Source: Moringa oleifera (Eukaryota; Streptophyta; Magnoliopsida; Brassicales; Moringaceae). From it: a DNA stretch of 64,000 nt. Positions 26,481 to 39,795 of the stretch are shown one piece after another. The position numbers and the translations under genes were made by a program. The notes under the pieces are model-generated. The model was not told the DNA's origin. It was given only the letters and a program-made list of their open reading frames with translations, and made no database searches. The DNA is taken from assembly GCA_021397835.1 (NCBI GenBank), contig JAJFZO010000742.1, forward strand, positions 2,985,001-3,049,000. Reading direction: 5' to 3'. Position 1 is the first letter of the stretch, and the number at the start of each line of letters is the position of its first letter.

Positions 26481-26711
26481 GTGGTTAAGTTGAGCGAATT
26501 TGATATAAAATTCATGTTACAACATTCTATGAAGGCTCAAGTATTGGCATATTTCTTAGTCAAGTCTTATAATTGGACAGTTAGATCAAATCAAGATGGA
26601 CTATGGGTCGATAAAACATCAAAGAAAACTAGTAATGACACCAAAGTACTATTAATCGATTTGAATGGAATAATAAGTAAGTATGCTTTAAAGCTCAAGG
26701 CAGAAAACTAG
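26481..26711 (+). pseudogene. gypsy RNase H fragment
   Basis: A 76-codon open stretch starts WVVKLSEFDIKF and continues to MKAQVLAYFL, like the gypsy linker/RNase H entry (KWAVELSEFDI..., KAQALADFL), then W-VD and L-IDLNG remnants. It ends in the duplicated 79-bp segment. Inactive: isolated from RT by indels. Confidence 0.7.
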
Positions 26712-26780
26712 TAATGACACCAAAGTACTATTAATCGATTTGAATGGAATAATAAGTAAGTATGCTTTAAAGCTCAAGGC
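26623..26780. repeat. Perfect 79-bp tandem duplication
   Basis: 26,623-26,701 and 26,702-26,780 read identically base for base. It lies in the dead RNase H region. Perfect identity inside otherwise heavily decayed sequence means the duplication is recent (or an assembly artefact). Confidence 0.9.
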
Positions 26781-27559
26781 ACTTACATCCAACTACGAGG
26801 TAAAATAAAAGGCTATGATAGTAGGGCTGAAACCATCCAAAGAAATTGAAAAAAAAAAAAAAGATTATAAAGCCTACAATGGTTTTCAATTAGCAGTTAG
26901 ATAGAATAGAGGAGAATATGATGCTAAAGGTGACAACAATTCAATACCTAGCTAGAGTCAAGGGACTAATAATGTTTAAAGCACGTGAAATCAAGCTAGT
27001 TTCGAGGACTAAGAATATCCATACCAAGACTTTCTCAAAGTTTTAATACATAAAACACCTTAGCCAAGAAAAGATCATTCAACAAACCAAAAAAACTTCC
27101 TCTATTTCCCAACCTAATGAAATTGCATAAGTAAATGAGCTCACTACCTAGATGAAGCCTTTGATTAATAAATCAATGATGAATTCATACCATAAGATGA
27201 AGCTAAAGCTAAAAACTTACGAGCTTAAGCTTCAAAATACATAACTATGGATGATTTGCTATACAAGAGATCAGTGATAACTCTATACTTGTGCTGCATT
27301 ATTTCCTAAGAATAGAGCTATATCTTGAGAGTACTCTATAGAGGGCTCTGTAAGAACCATAAAGATGCCAATACATTGGCACTCAAGATATTCCAAAATA
27401 GTTATTACTGGCTTGAGCTAAGAAAAAAACATGCTGATGATTTTGTTAAATAATGTTTAAAGTATCAACTCAATGTGAACATACCTCAAAAACTTGTTAT
27501 GCCAATATGCCTTGTCTCTAGCCCTTAACCATTTTCTTAATGGGAGATTAAATTTGATT

Positions 27560-28140
27560 AAAGGATTACCCATTACTTTGGGAGAAAGAATGCTTACAAT
27601 CATAATGATAAATTACTTCTTCAACTAGATAGAAGCCAAAGCCTTAGCCTAGATCGTCAACAAGAAGGTTTAAAACTTCATTTGGAAGAATAATATGTGC
27701 TTCTTTGATATTCCCGCCCTATCATCTCTGATAGCAACAAGTAATTTAATGGCAAGATTTATTCACCCTTGCTAAGAACTTCAAATTGATCATAGATTAG
27801 GTCAGACATCTTAATGTAACAGCTAAGTAGAAGTAACCAATAAAACCATAGTTAGGCCCTAAAAATGTGCTTGGATAGGTTTAACTATTTTGTTGGCATA
27901 GAGAACTACACTAAGAGCTTCCATAGGGAATAGAGGCAGTGGATCCCATAGAAATTGATATACCATTCAATAAGGTAGAGAATTATGATCTAGCAGAAAA
28001 TAAAGCAAATCTTCAAGTTTAAATAAGCCTAATTAAAGAACTTAAAGACAATGTGTAGCTAAGGGCAGTTGCAACTCAAATAAGAGTAGCTCATTTATAT
28101 AACCACAAATTAAAGAACCATCCTTTCTGCTTTCCTAATA
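27560..28140 (+). pseudogene. gypsy integrase fragment
   Basis: Blocks: IMINYFFN-stop-IEAKALA (family DYFTKWIEAEALA), NKKVxNFIWKNNMCFFDIPA (family KNIxxRFGIP), then a frameshifted DNGKQFNGK-like block and finally NYDLAENKANLQ.. and RVAHLYNHKLKNHPF (C-terminal integrase region, family ARYYNxKVKxRxF). Multiple stops. Confidence 0.75.
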
Positions 28141-28160
28141 TGCTTATGTGGAGGTTAGAA

Positions 28161-28800
28161 CTCCACAAGATACTTTAAGAAAACGTGAGCCAAACTTTAA
28201 AAAAAAAAAGTTATATTGCATAATACGTAAGGGTAAGCATTAGTTATTTTTAGTTGAATAAACAGATGGATCGAATTAATTTTAATTAATTCGATTAGGT
28301 TTCTTTCGTTTCTCGATATTTACAACTTGGTTTTCAAATAAATTAAATTTGTTGGTTTTCAATATTAATAAATTTCTAACTAAACCAATCGAAAATTAAT
28401 TTTTTATACTTTTAATTAATTAATAATGATAATAATATTATTATTATTATAACAAACTTTGTTTTTATTATTACATTTTTAATAATTACTAATATTTATT
28501 ATTATTATTTATTTATTACCATCATAATTATTTTTGTCATTAATTAATATTTGAAACTTGGTTGTTTGATTACCCATGGAAAAAATATTAGTTTGGGCTA
28601 ATAGATTTTTATTAGCGTTCTATTAGTCATCGATTTTTGTTTGATACATTTGGTCAATCTAGTTTTTGAAATTTTCAAATTAAACCAACTATATTCATCC
28701 TAAGTAATACTAAACTCATATCCCTTGGATGGCAAGACTTCACCTAAAGCATGACATATGCTAGAAAATTTTATGCGTAAGGTTCAATGCAATTTACACA

Positions 28801-28845
<45 letters not shown>

Positions 28846-30299
28846 CTAATTTTCTTTGTCTTGTGTCCATGATACTACATAAGTATACCAGGCCTCATAT
28901 CCAAATGAAACGAAGACATCCATTGTATAATCGGGCAATTGAGATTAATACTGATTAACATCAATGACCTATTCAATTACAAAATAGCCAATCTATCGCC
29001 CAATGATGGCCATGTTTTACTACAAGTCAACAGCTGCCTCAATATCTATTCACAATAATGCTTAGTCAAAGCTTTGCCTCGAGCTCCTCTAGCACAAAGA
29101 AAGTTGACTTAACACTTGATCATGTGCTATAACTCTTTATGGACAATAATTAGTCATAACATTCCTAGTTGACCCATTAAAAGTTGACTTAGAAATTTTA
29201 AAAGAAGCATCAACCAACTACCTCAAGGATGAGACTAACCCATTAATTTGAAGCCATCTTACTATTTACATAACTTGTGAATTAAGAGACAATTAAAAAA
29301 AATAGTAGCACCAGTGACTAAAATTAAAGAATAATCTTAAATCATATTCAAGTTGTTGACACTTAATTTTACTCCCAGAACTTGATATCTCTTTTAGTTT
29401 ATTTTGTAATCACGTCGAGATTTATTATAGTTTCTTCTCAAGCCTTAAGTCCTAATTATTTTACTGAGTGTAAGATCAAAAATCTTTATTAGGATGGTTA
29501 TTACCGATGACTTATTGGGACTTCACTTATCATGACTTATTTACAGAATATATCAGGTTTCTAGTCCAAAGATCACTTCAAGTTAGAATATATCAGGTTT
29601 GAAGGCAGATCTCACATTACAAAATCAATCAAAAAAGTTTAAATTTATTTTTCGTTTTACTTACATAGGGATTCTTGGCTTAGAGGACACATCGGGATTA
29701 ATGCCTTAGGCAATTTGAAGCTAAGTTCACATTGGGTCCTTTTGCTTACATCAAGATCAATGCTTTAGACAATCTGAGGCTAACTTCATGTCAAGTGTGG
29801 TGTTCCTTCCTTAGGTTTCTTTTGTTCAGAATTGATTCAAGGCATTTATAAAGATTCTTAAATCAACAATAATCATCTCCATATTTTTAACTGTAAATGG
29901 AGACTTTGATTTGAAAATGTAAATTTCATTAATCAAGAAAGAAAGTTTATACATTACATACAAAGAAAATAAAGAAAAAAATATAACTCTAAGGCCTAAG
30001 TTGGGCTGTATCTTAGCCATAACGGGAGCCAAAGTCACAGTAAGAGTCTGGCCTTTGGGAGTAGTTGTTAATATTCCCTCATTTGTAAGCCTTTTGACTA
30101 TTTCTTCAAGATCTATGAAGGACACTTTAATCGGAGGGGAAAACTATACCAATGATAGGTCTAGGTGGGGTACCGATCCTAGATGTATTGCATAATGCAT
30201 CTCCTAACTGGCCAATGCAATTTGGAAGCATGCTCCTCGAGATCGACCGGGTACACATCTGAATGACAATATGATATCGAGCTTCATTTTGAACTGTCC
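28161..30299. other. Unassigned retroelement-like DNA
   Basis: No gene. 28,805-28,840 is a pure AT run. Two imperfect copies of a ~60-bp unit lie at 29,690-29,795 (…aatgccttaggcaatttgaagctaa… and …aatgctttagacaatctgaggctaa…) and 'aatatatcaggttt' occurs twice at 29,545-29,605. The minus-strand frame 29,826-30,125 may be a tail of the relic below. Confidence 0.4.
28805..28840. repeat. (AT)18 microsatellite
   Basis: Uninterrupted AT run. Confidence 0.95.
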
Positions 30300-31953
30300 T
30301 TAGCTCTTTTGGATGCTACAAGATGACTTCATTTTCACATGACTTGTCTTGACCTCAATATTGGCTTGCACTTGGGCTAACTCAGCCTTTTTGCTGTCCA
30401 CATCTACTTTAGCCTTTACCAAGAGGTTTTTAGCCCTTTCGATTTTAGTTACGTAAGTATGAAATTTGTTGATAGCATTAATAGTAGATTCATTAGTAGC
30501 TACGACCTTTTTTATAAAGTGATAAAGGCTGACATTGGTATGGTTGTAACTACTAACAAGTACAACCATTCTTCAAGCAAATCATAAACATAAAAAAAAG
30601 ACAAGTTAAAAATTTATAGTTATTTTTTCATAAGGAACCAAATTAAAGGAATCAAGTACTTACCTCCTCGAAGTAGAGCATGGTCCTGTCTAAGAACAGG
30701 TCATTGTTCTCCCTTTCTTTTTACCTTATGCTTTGGGGTAGAGCCTTTCTTGAACTAGATTTAATTGGTTCAAGGAGCCTTCGATTGGGATATTTTTAGT
30801 TTGGCATGAACTTCTTCTTTAGAGAGAAAGATTTTGGCTCACGCAAGGGCCCATCTAATACCTTCATAAGGCTTTTGTCCCTTGAGTGGCTTCCCTTTTC
30901 TCCATTTTTGTTTTCTTCTGATGACTAGGGAAGCCGTAGCCGTCATCTTCCTCTTCTTGGTAAAAGAGGCATTAATCTTGGGACTAACACATGCCACTTT
31001 CCTCTTTAAGAGAGCCTGTGAGGATTAACCTCATTGTTGGATTCTGGCAATAGTACCAGGGGTAGAGTTTTCTCTAGGGACATTCTTACCCAATGCTATG
31101 TCCATTACTTTTGATAACTAATCTTCAGTTGTTCGAGGTGTAGTATGCTAAGGGCCTATATCTTCAAGATTTGCAAATAACACCAAAGGATAAGCTGTCA
31201 GCATTTTCATAAGTATAAAGGATAATAAATTATTGCAAATTAAAGCAAAAAAAAATTGAGACCTAATGAGGCATCTGCCTTAGAGTTTGAGGCTTTAACC
31301 TCACATCAGGTTAAACCCTCTTATTGGGGATGGTATTTGGTGTGTATATGGGATTGAATACTTGTTTCTCATTGGGAAGACCTTTTTCGAGTGTAGGACT
31401 TAGTATGGAAATATGATTATCTGCCTACCTATCATCGGGGTTGACCCCTTCTTTGAGAACATAACTTGGTTTGGGTTTGGAGTTTTGGACATCAAGATTT
31501 TTTTAAGAAGATGAGTTGGGCTCTTCCCGAGACTTGAGCTTGAGACATCTTCTATTGACTTGGAGGTTTTATCTAACCTAAAATTTTATACCAAGACCTA
31601 ATGGCCCTAACTACAGCAATTCCATCATTGTTAATATAGTCCTTAAAACTATTTACGCCCATCTGTTCATAGAGAAACTTAAATTCAGATGTGAGAACTA
31701 GGTGAACCTTTTTATTATGAAGGTGTTGGTATATTTTGGACTAATAGGCCCAAAAGTATTTTTCGGTCTAGCCCTTATTGTTGGATGGCAAGCCTTTGGA
31801 AAAAAGTTTTTGGTTGATATTAGTAACGTAATGGAACCTGAACTCTAAGTTACTTTCATCTTTATTGGCTTTTAACTTAAAATATTTAATAAAAAGGATA
31901 ACAAAGAGATCTGTATAATCTATGGACATGATTTTACATGCAAATGCAAGCAT
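30300..31953 (-). pseudogene. Decayed retroelement ORF (gypsy-type transposon/gag-like, coiled coil C-terminus)
   Basis: Two open pieces on the minus strand. The upstream piece (31,953-31,768) ends KLFSKGLPSNNKG, like the GLPSSNKGWK block of plant proteins annotated 'putative gypsy type transposon'. The downstream piece (30,569-30,300) is a coiled coil (ERAKNLLVKAKVDVDSKKAE, LAQVQANIE), as at the C-terminus of such proteins. Stops separate them. Opposite in strand to the gypsy pol relic, so probably a different or inverted insertion. Family assignment is from memory of patterns only. Confidence 0.45.
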
Positions 31954-34499
31954 ATAGTACTAGAAGTTAAGCATGAGCTGAGAAGGAGAAACCTTAACTA
32001 CCTACATACATTATGGTAAAAAAGGCGGATGGATAAATCTTGACCTCCTTTAAGGTTATCCTCAAAAATCATGACCTAACCTTCACAACAAGTCCATGGC
32101 CAATTAAAAAAAGGAGAAGAGCTCTAACTCTACATATTTTATGATAGGAAAACTGCTCCTAACCTATTTTAGGTCCTCAGGAATGTAGATAGAAGGATTT
32201 AAATTCTTGACCATTGTTCTAGGAGGAGAAATGAAGAAAAAAGATCAAAGAATTCACTAAAATATGAAAAATGATGAAAATGAAGACTCAGAGCTTTAGT
32301 TCGCTAAGGGGGAATTTGGAGGTTTTTATTTGCAAGGAAAGTAAAGTGAAAGAGAAAGAGACTTTTTCGTTGGGAGAACTAAGAGGTAAATACACCAAAT
32401 GTATAAGCTTTTTATATCCCTAAGCCAATGCTAATCATGAGTATGCACCTATATAATAAATGTGTCTGAAAAGACTTTCCAAAAATGACTTAATGGAATG
32501 TTAACTGGGCACTAGAGATGCAGTACACTTGACTTACATCTTCTCTAATCACTCATTAGGATGATTTAGGCTTTCTTGAACATGGGCCAAACTCTCAATC
32601 ATTCATCACGTTGCTCAACAAGATTGACCTAGGCTAAACTCTCGATCATTCATCGGGTTACTCAGTAAAATAAAAAACATGAACAAACTCCCAATCATTC
32701 ATCAGGTTTTCCATGACAACAAAATTCTGACCTTAAAGATTTCATATTATACCAAGTCATGAATAGTAAAGCACAGGACATTCGTTCTTGAAGAATTCTG
32801 CAACGTTTTCAATCCTAACCAAAAGCTTTTAAATCCAAGAAAATAGTGCATGTTCTGAGAACCAAATACTTCTTAGATCCATGGTGTGCATCTACTATTT
32901 CTATCAAGGTTACACCAATAAATACCCATTCGATTAAAGGAAAAAAGGATCAAAAAAAGAGAATCTCTAGTGAAAATAGAATCAAGATGAATCACTGGAA
33001 AGCAATCATAGAGAAAGATATCAAATCGAGAATTCTTAGAACAGTTTTTAAGGTAGTTTTCCTTCTCCAAGAAAAAAAAATCATTTCATCTTCTTCACAA
33101 GCTTGATATATGTTTGAGAATGTGAGACTTTTGTTTTTAGCAATGTTTGTGAAAGGATGATTACACTATATTAACATGTAAAGCCTATCACCCTATAGTT
33201 CTTTATTGCAAACACTTCATATATATATGAAAAGTCAATGTTATTCTTGTGCTTTCTTGGTGCCTTTTTTATGTTCTCTTGCATTCTTGATATGCTATTG
33301 ATGTAATATGTTCTTCTTTACCATTTTTCCATTGCATGTCTATTCTTTCTACATAAACCAATTTGAGAATGAAGTGTATATAGGGGACAATTCTCACATG
33401 AAGTTGTAAATAAAATCATCTTATCTTGAGGAGATGGGACTTAGTCTAAGTGCCTTTTCTTAATCGTTACTCAAAATATATCATTTTGAGAGCTCCTTGA
33501 TGACTTTAAGAACTAAAACTCTTTGTTAGCATTTCTTTCAAGATTTAAAAATGTTGTAAAAGCTAACATTTGAAATCTTGAATAAAATGATCTTGGAAAC
33601 TAATTTTTCATCATTCATGCATTTTTTAGAAAAAAAAAAGATTTTGTCTCTGTAATTATATATTGCTTTGTATGAGAATTAAGTTTGAATCATTTTCGTC
33701 ACCCAATAGGATATTTTTCGTTTTAAGTGGTATCAATTTTGGAAGTTGTGAAATCCTTCCTGCACGTAATTGACACCACAAACTTAATTTTCTTGGTAAA
33801 GTTTAACCAGTGCGAAAGGCTTTTTTTTTTTTTTTTTTTGCTTTTCTTTGATTTTTTTTTTTACGAAAAAGGATTTAGAGGAAAGACAAAATTTTTGGTG
33901 GCCGATCACACTATAAAAAAAAGATTGGTAGGGACTCTTACTTTTTTTCTTGTTTTTTTATTAATAAGCTGACAAAAATAATTTAAAGATTCACCTTTTC
34001 TCATTAAAAGAGACTAATTCCCCCATATTTCTTATGACGGAGAAATGGAATGCCTCACTCGACTTTACTAACTTGGGCCGTGTTATGACACCAGTTTAAG
34101 GTACAAACCCTAAGAATATTATATTGACACTCAAACCTAAATATCATGGGTTATATCCTAGGGAACAAGTAAAAAGAATAGGGATCTTTAGCTCACCAAT
34201 AAGAGGAAGAGGTTTAGAACTCAATGAATTAGCAAGGTTACGAGATGCAACCTAGACTTTAGTGAAAGCAATGGGAATTAAAACATCCATAACTTGGATT
34301 TAGGTGAATAAAAAAGGTTGAGATTCAGTCCAATCCATAGCTTAGATTTTTGTAAGTCAAGTGATCTAGGTTTTAGAGACCTTAATAGTTTGGGCGACAA
34401 GAGTAAGCAGAATCTTAAGCTCATTTGAGTCATTATCATCTTCTTCTAGAATTAAGCATGGCTTAATCACAATTAACCTAAGTCTAACTCAAGATGGCA
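31954..34499. other. Unassigned repeat-derived DNA
   Basis: No intact gene. Small frames at 32,846-33,106 and 33,727-33,972 show no family resemblance. The 32.54-32.71 kb tandem units are listed separately. Confidence 0.4.
32543..32710. repeat. Four ~47-bp degenerate tandem units
   Basis: 'aaactctcaatcattcatca' type blocks start at 32,589, 32,636 and 32,685, and a weaker one near 32,543 ('tctaatcactcattagg'). Spacing 46, 47 and 49 bp. Such short direct repeats are common in LTRs of plant retrotransposons; here no LTR boundary was found. Confidence 0.6.
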
Positions 34500-36300
34500 C
34501 ACTTAGATCTCTTTCTACTGAGCACCCAAGCTTGTTAGGGAAGTCAAGCTCGCATTTTTCTTAAGGCACTCCTCGGACAACTTGTATTACTTAATGACAA
34601 CCTGCCTAGCCTTTTGTAGTTTGGCATAGTGGTAGGACACCTTTAGCTTCTTTTTAAGCTAAGCCTCATTTAGCTTCTAGAGTAAAGATTTATTGCTCTT
34701 TATTTTCCTTTAAAACATGTTCTCTTTTTCTTTAAGCATAGTCTCAAGCCACTCCACCTTCTCATATAAGTTAAATGAGATACTAATAGTATTAGTCATC
34801 ACCTTGAAAAATGTCTTATGTGGTTCAACTTGGACTTAACTAGAGTTTGAGAGATAAAACCATAATTCTTGGTAGACAATCCACCTTTCAAGTCGATGTC
34901 CATAAATAATTCATTAAACTTAAATCTTTTAAGCAAACAACACAACATAATCTATAAAGATCACAAACTTGCAAATATTCACCTTTAGAGAAGAACAAAT
35001 AGGCTCTATACTAACTTTACTATTATCCATTCCTTAATGGACAACAAGTCCTTCTAGAGGAAGGTTTTTGAACAAATAGTATAAGATGTTGTTGGATCAA
35101 GGATTGAGCTCTCCTCGAAAAGAGTTGCACTGGTAAAAGACTTAGGGTAGCAACCATGGTCCTTCAATTCTTAAGAATGGTAGGGATCAAACTTGTTAGG
35201 ACTTAGGCTTCTTGGTCCATGGCCTCTTTTAGTTTTTTAGAAGGCTCACTGATGACCTTTTTGGTAGAAGTTACAATAACTACCTCAATGGCAAACCTTT
35301 TTTTTTTCTACACTTTAGTAGATATAGGTGCGACCAGCCACCAAATGAGTGATAAAAGTAGGACTACTTGATTTAAAGGACCAAACCTACTGACTTTAGC
35401 TTTCTTCTTCAGATGGATGATTTAGTTAGAAGCCCGTAAAATTTCTCGAGAAGTAATAGCATGACTATGGAAAGCACACAATACAATTAACCAAAATCAA
35501 CAAAAAAAAGGTCAACTATGAAAGAAGGGAAGGCCGAACCATCCTCATCAGTATTAAAACTTTACTCCTCATCCAATTGCCAATGTCTACAATTTAACAT
35601 GATAGTTCTAAATAAAAAAAAAGGAACTATAAGTTAGAAATTACCATTAGGAGCATCAACTTAACTTCAAAAGTCTTTTAGTTGTATCTCGAGGACGTAG
35701 TTGAGGTAAGCTTGTCAGCGAGAGTTCGTTTCCTAATAAAGGAGGTTGAATTTATCTTAACTAACTTCTCAGAAAAATATGTTGAAGATTTCATTTTAGA
35801 AAGTTCCATAATGGGAGAAACTTGAGTCGTGCTCTCTTTTTCAAGGACTCTCTAATAGGAAGAATTTGAGCTCTCTTTTTTAGAGACTTTCTAGTAAGAA
35901 TAGCCTAATTTTCTTATTAGGTGTAGAACTTGCTAGCCAAGTTTTAGGCTGAGATAAACCTTGCATTAATAAAGTAAGATAATCGATAAGATCTGTCTCC
36001 TCGAGCTACTTAGAAAAGGTCTTACAAACTGGTTCACAATGCCTTTTTACGAGAATGGAAGGACCAACTTTTAGAGGAGGCTTTTTCTCAATGCTATAAA
36101 CAGACAATAAATATGTCCATAAAGCACAAAAGAAGGCCCTCTTCTACCTTTTATTAAAAGTGGGAATCTCCCTAGATTTAAAGATAAAAGTTTTTCCTAG
36201 GGTGAAAATACCAATAGTTATAACCCCCAATCTTATCCTTAAGATGTTTCTTAAAACAATAAAAAAAAATTAAAAAACAAAGAGAAAACATCGAACGAAA
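34500..36300 (-). pseudogene. Second decayed coiled-coil retroelement ORF
   Basis: Minus-strand pieces translate to coiled-coil text such as LKKKLKVSYHYAKLQKARQ followed by VVIKQYKLSEEC, resembling the C-terminal part of plant gag/'gypsy-type' ORFs (…VxEDYKxSDEF). Many stops. Probably the same family as the relic at 30.3-31.95 kb, same strand. Confidence 0.4.
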
Positions 36301-37640
36301 ACTTAGACCATTTGAGCTCCCTCATTGCAACCATGGAACTCACCAAATAGCGCTAAACATTAGAGAAAATTTGTGTAAGGGGAATTTTTGGATCCTAAAA
36401 AATGAAAATACGAAATGTAGAGAAGAAGACCAAAACCCTTTTTAAGGTCTCTTAAAAAACACACAAGAAACTTGTAATCCAAGGTCTATCATGAAGACAA
36501 ACAACCACTAAGGTCATAACTTAAGGAATTAATAATCCCTACAAATGGACTCCAACCTACACTTATATAGTAAGGAAGAAGTAGCATTGACAAAAACAAT
36601 TGCCCAAAGAAAAGGAAAAAGTATGAAAAATGTGGTAGCAAATAAATAAACAAAACCAAACGAACAAAAAACTAAAGATTAAATCGAAACACCAATAGTC
36701 ATAAATGCTATTAATTTGTTGCAAAAAAAGTAACAGAATGATTGGAAAAAGAAGAAAAAAGGAAATTGAAAAGCTTAAGAGAGAAAGAATACAAATGAAG
36801 TAATGGAATGACTCACACAGACACTTTTAAAGATTGACCATTTTGACACCTAAAACCCCCCATGTAGTTACCTAAAGTTGAAAGAACCATGCCTTTAGAA
36901 AGATAAATAGAAATGACAATGTTTTCATAGAAATGCAAACACTTGGGCAATTGATACCGTTTCACACATATTACAAGAACTATCTTATGAAAACATTTTC
37001 GGCCATCCTTAATGGTGAACACAAAAAATTACACCATTTTATTGTTAAAAAAATATTTTTTAAAAATATTATAACATCAAATTTTTTTAATCTCTAACAC
37101 ATTACACTAAAATAGTGCAATCAATTTTTAATAATAATTTCTAATAAATATTATTAAATAATATTTAAAATATTAATTAATTTTTTAAAAATATAAATTT
37201 ATTTTTATCATTAATTTATAATTGATAATTTTTTAAAATATTTTTTACATAAAAATTTAATATCATATAAATTTTGATATCAATAAATAATTTAAATAAA
37301 TTAAATTATATATTAAATATTGATTTCATTTTAAAACTCTTAATAAGATATTTTCAGTAATGTAATTATTTCATAATAATATCATTTATATATTTAATTA
37401 CATATCAAAAATTTAATTTGATTAAAATAAAAAATTAATAAAATAAAAAAATTAATGTAATGAATAGTATTATATTAAATATGATGCATCATTATTCATC
37501 GTACTAATTTGATATTTTTAGATTTTATAATTTGATATTTTTTAAAAAAAATAATTTTTTTAATATTAATTTAATGATTTAAAAAATACAAGTGGAGATG
37601 ATTTTAGACAAAATTCCCCACCAAACAAAATTCAACAAGA
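36301..37640. other. AT-rich intergenic DNA
   Basis: No gene. From ~37,040 extremely AT-rich. Confidence 0.5.
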
Positions 37641-38183
37641 AATAGCTCAATTTATAGCACACCTCGCGATTGAGCAGGTCGAAGACTAGACAGCCCCCGA
37701 GTTGCTTTTGAGGGGCCCAGGTGATCCAGAAAACATAAATCATCATCCAATTAGCTTAGGCCCACATAATCAAATTAGACACCGTTGACGTGAAAAAGTG
37801 AAATCAAGACACGTGTCCGCGAACTTAGCCCAAAAAGTAAGAAAGTGTAGCGCCATTTTCCCCAAATTATCTTCAGTGAATCCTTAAATTGACGCAAAGG
37901 AGAGAAATGTTCCAATCTAACAACAATCTTTATTTTTATTTTTTATTAGGATTTTCAATTTCCAATTTTATTTTTTAATTATTTGGCAAATTTCCACACA
38001 ATTAATTTAATGTAGCTTTTAAATATTGTACAAGAATATTAATTATGGTGCGCCACATCAAGCATTGGAGGCTTAAAAGCTTTGATTCTTCATTCTGATT
38101 GGTAGACGTGAGCTTTGGTGGTATTAAAAACAGAAGTTATTCCTTTTAACTTTCCCGGCTAAACTTGTTGCCAAACAGAGGTC
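37640..38183 (+). promoter_or_regulatory. Orphan promoter-like region
   Basis: A GC-richer island (37,640-37,880) with a G-box in acacgtgtcc (CACGTG at 37,810-37,815) and a TTGAC core (W-box-like), followed by a 'attaaaaac' AT block and the ATG at 38,184. Resembles the upstream part of an expressed gene although no gene body follows. Confidence 0.3.
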
Positions 38184-38215
38184 ATGGCGCCCATCAAATT
38201 AGCTTTTGTGAAAGA
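38184..38215 (+). other. Possible orphan first exon
   Basis: ATG in fair context starts MAPIKLAFVK, then AAAGA|gtaagg, a consensus plant splice donor. Read without splicing it stops one codon later (TAA). No matching later exon was found, so it is either a gene remnant, a noncoding RNA start, or chance. Confidence 0.25.
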
Positions 38216-39714
38216 GTAAGGCCTTTGTGCTAAAAAAAAAAAATCTCTCGGATAAGTTAAGAATAATTTCCTTTTATATATATATATACCAAAAACAAAA
38301 AAAAGAATATGTGTGAGACATGTATTAGTTAAATAAGATTTCCGTGTAAATCCTCCCCCCTCTTTCTCTCAAATTGGCTGGTGAATGTGGTGTGAGAATT
38401 GAAGGTGAATGTCAGTGTGCATACCAACAAAAATGTGAGAATTGTAAAATTTAGAAAGATAATTCAAAATATTAAGAAATTAAGAAAAGAGGTATGAAGG
38501 TGGTATGATGAGAAAGATGACACAAGGTAGAGCTAAGGTGTTAATTAGAGAATTAATGGGTTCTTGTTAGTGTATTTTATTAAATTGCAAATAATGTAAT
38601 TTTATTGTGTTTTTATGTTGATTCTTAATTATCGTAATGGTAGAACAATAATGCACAAGATTAAGAAATTAAAGAAGATGGGTATTTAGCTAATGCATTT
38701 TGAATTAACATAACATTGAATAAAAAATTATAATCCTTAAAAGAGTTACCGTTCTCCAAAGAAAATATGTAATTAATTATGTAGTCATTATTTTTTAACT
38801 AATACATTTAAATGATAATTGTTCATAAAAATCCCAATGCCTCACGGAGAATTTATGTAACTAAAATATAAAAAAATAAAATTACACCCAATTGAGAAAA
38901 AAGGATCGGTAGTCCATACAGTTTACACATGATATACATTTTTTATATTTATAATTATTATATTAATATATTTTTATATTTTTTCTGTAGTGAGAACTAT
39001 TTTATATGGAAAATTTTGTTTGCAAAGCCATTGAACTTAGACAAACTAATTGGTACCTTAGAAAAAAGAAAAACAAATCTCTTACTGTTTATGATGCTTA
39101 AATTAAACTTTGTTTGTAAAAATAAATTTGTGTAAAATGGCTATCATATTCTTCGTATTGTTTGAATGAATTCAAAATTTCAACATAATATAAAATTTTA
39201 TTAATTCTTGATAAATCAATCAGATGAATTAAAAAAAAAAGAAAAAAATATTTTCTATCTATTTGGAGTAATCTAAACCACTCTGCTTGTTTACCATTAA
39301 AATGCCTGAATTTCTTTTTATTAATATATGAAAATCACATTAATTAAGACAAAAATTCATGTAATAAATTTCTATAATTTATGTAAAATAATCTAAAAAG
39401 CATGATGTGGAGCTGTTTCAACAATATTAAGGAAAAGAAAAATAAAAACCCATATTTTTAATAGACAAATTGGTGTGATTCCAACTATTTTTTACTATAA
39501 TTTTAATGTTTAAATACATTATTAAATAAAATTTGTGTTATCTTTTGATGATTAAATATTAATGAAAAATATAAAAAACACATTAACATCACATCAAATT
39601 AATTTATTCACATGAAGACTCAGAAAATAAAAAAATAAAAAATATTATGCACCAAAAAAGTCCAAAAATGATATTTATATAAGTAAAAATAAAAAGAAAT
39701 AATAAATATTGATA

Positions 39715-39795
39715 ACAATAATAATAACACTGATAATATCAATGATAATAATAATAATGATAATAATAATAATAATTATTATTATTATAATAAAT
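39715..39795. repeat. Interrupted (AAT)n/(ATT)n microsatellite
   Basis: Runs of aat/gataat followed by attatt, so part is self-complementary. Confidence 0.85.

Larger units (their letters stand above)
24040..28160 (+). mobile_element. Dead Ty3/gypsy retrotransposon internal region (gag-pol relic)
   Basis: Segments in the canonical gypsy order on the plus strand: gag, then reverse transcriptase, RNase H and integrase. All frames are cut by many stops and indels, and protease is not recognisable. Order RT-RH-IN distinguishes Ty3/gypsy from Ty1/copia. The flanking LTRs were not identified by eye. Confidence 0.8.

Noticed and set aside
32543..32710. CRISPR-like regular repeats
   Set aside because: Only four diverged units, spacers not unique-length, and the context is a plant nuclear genome.
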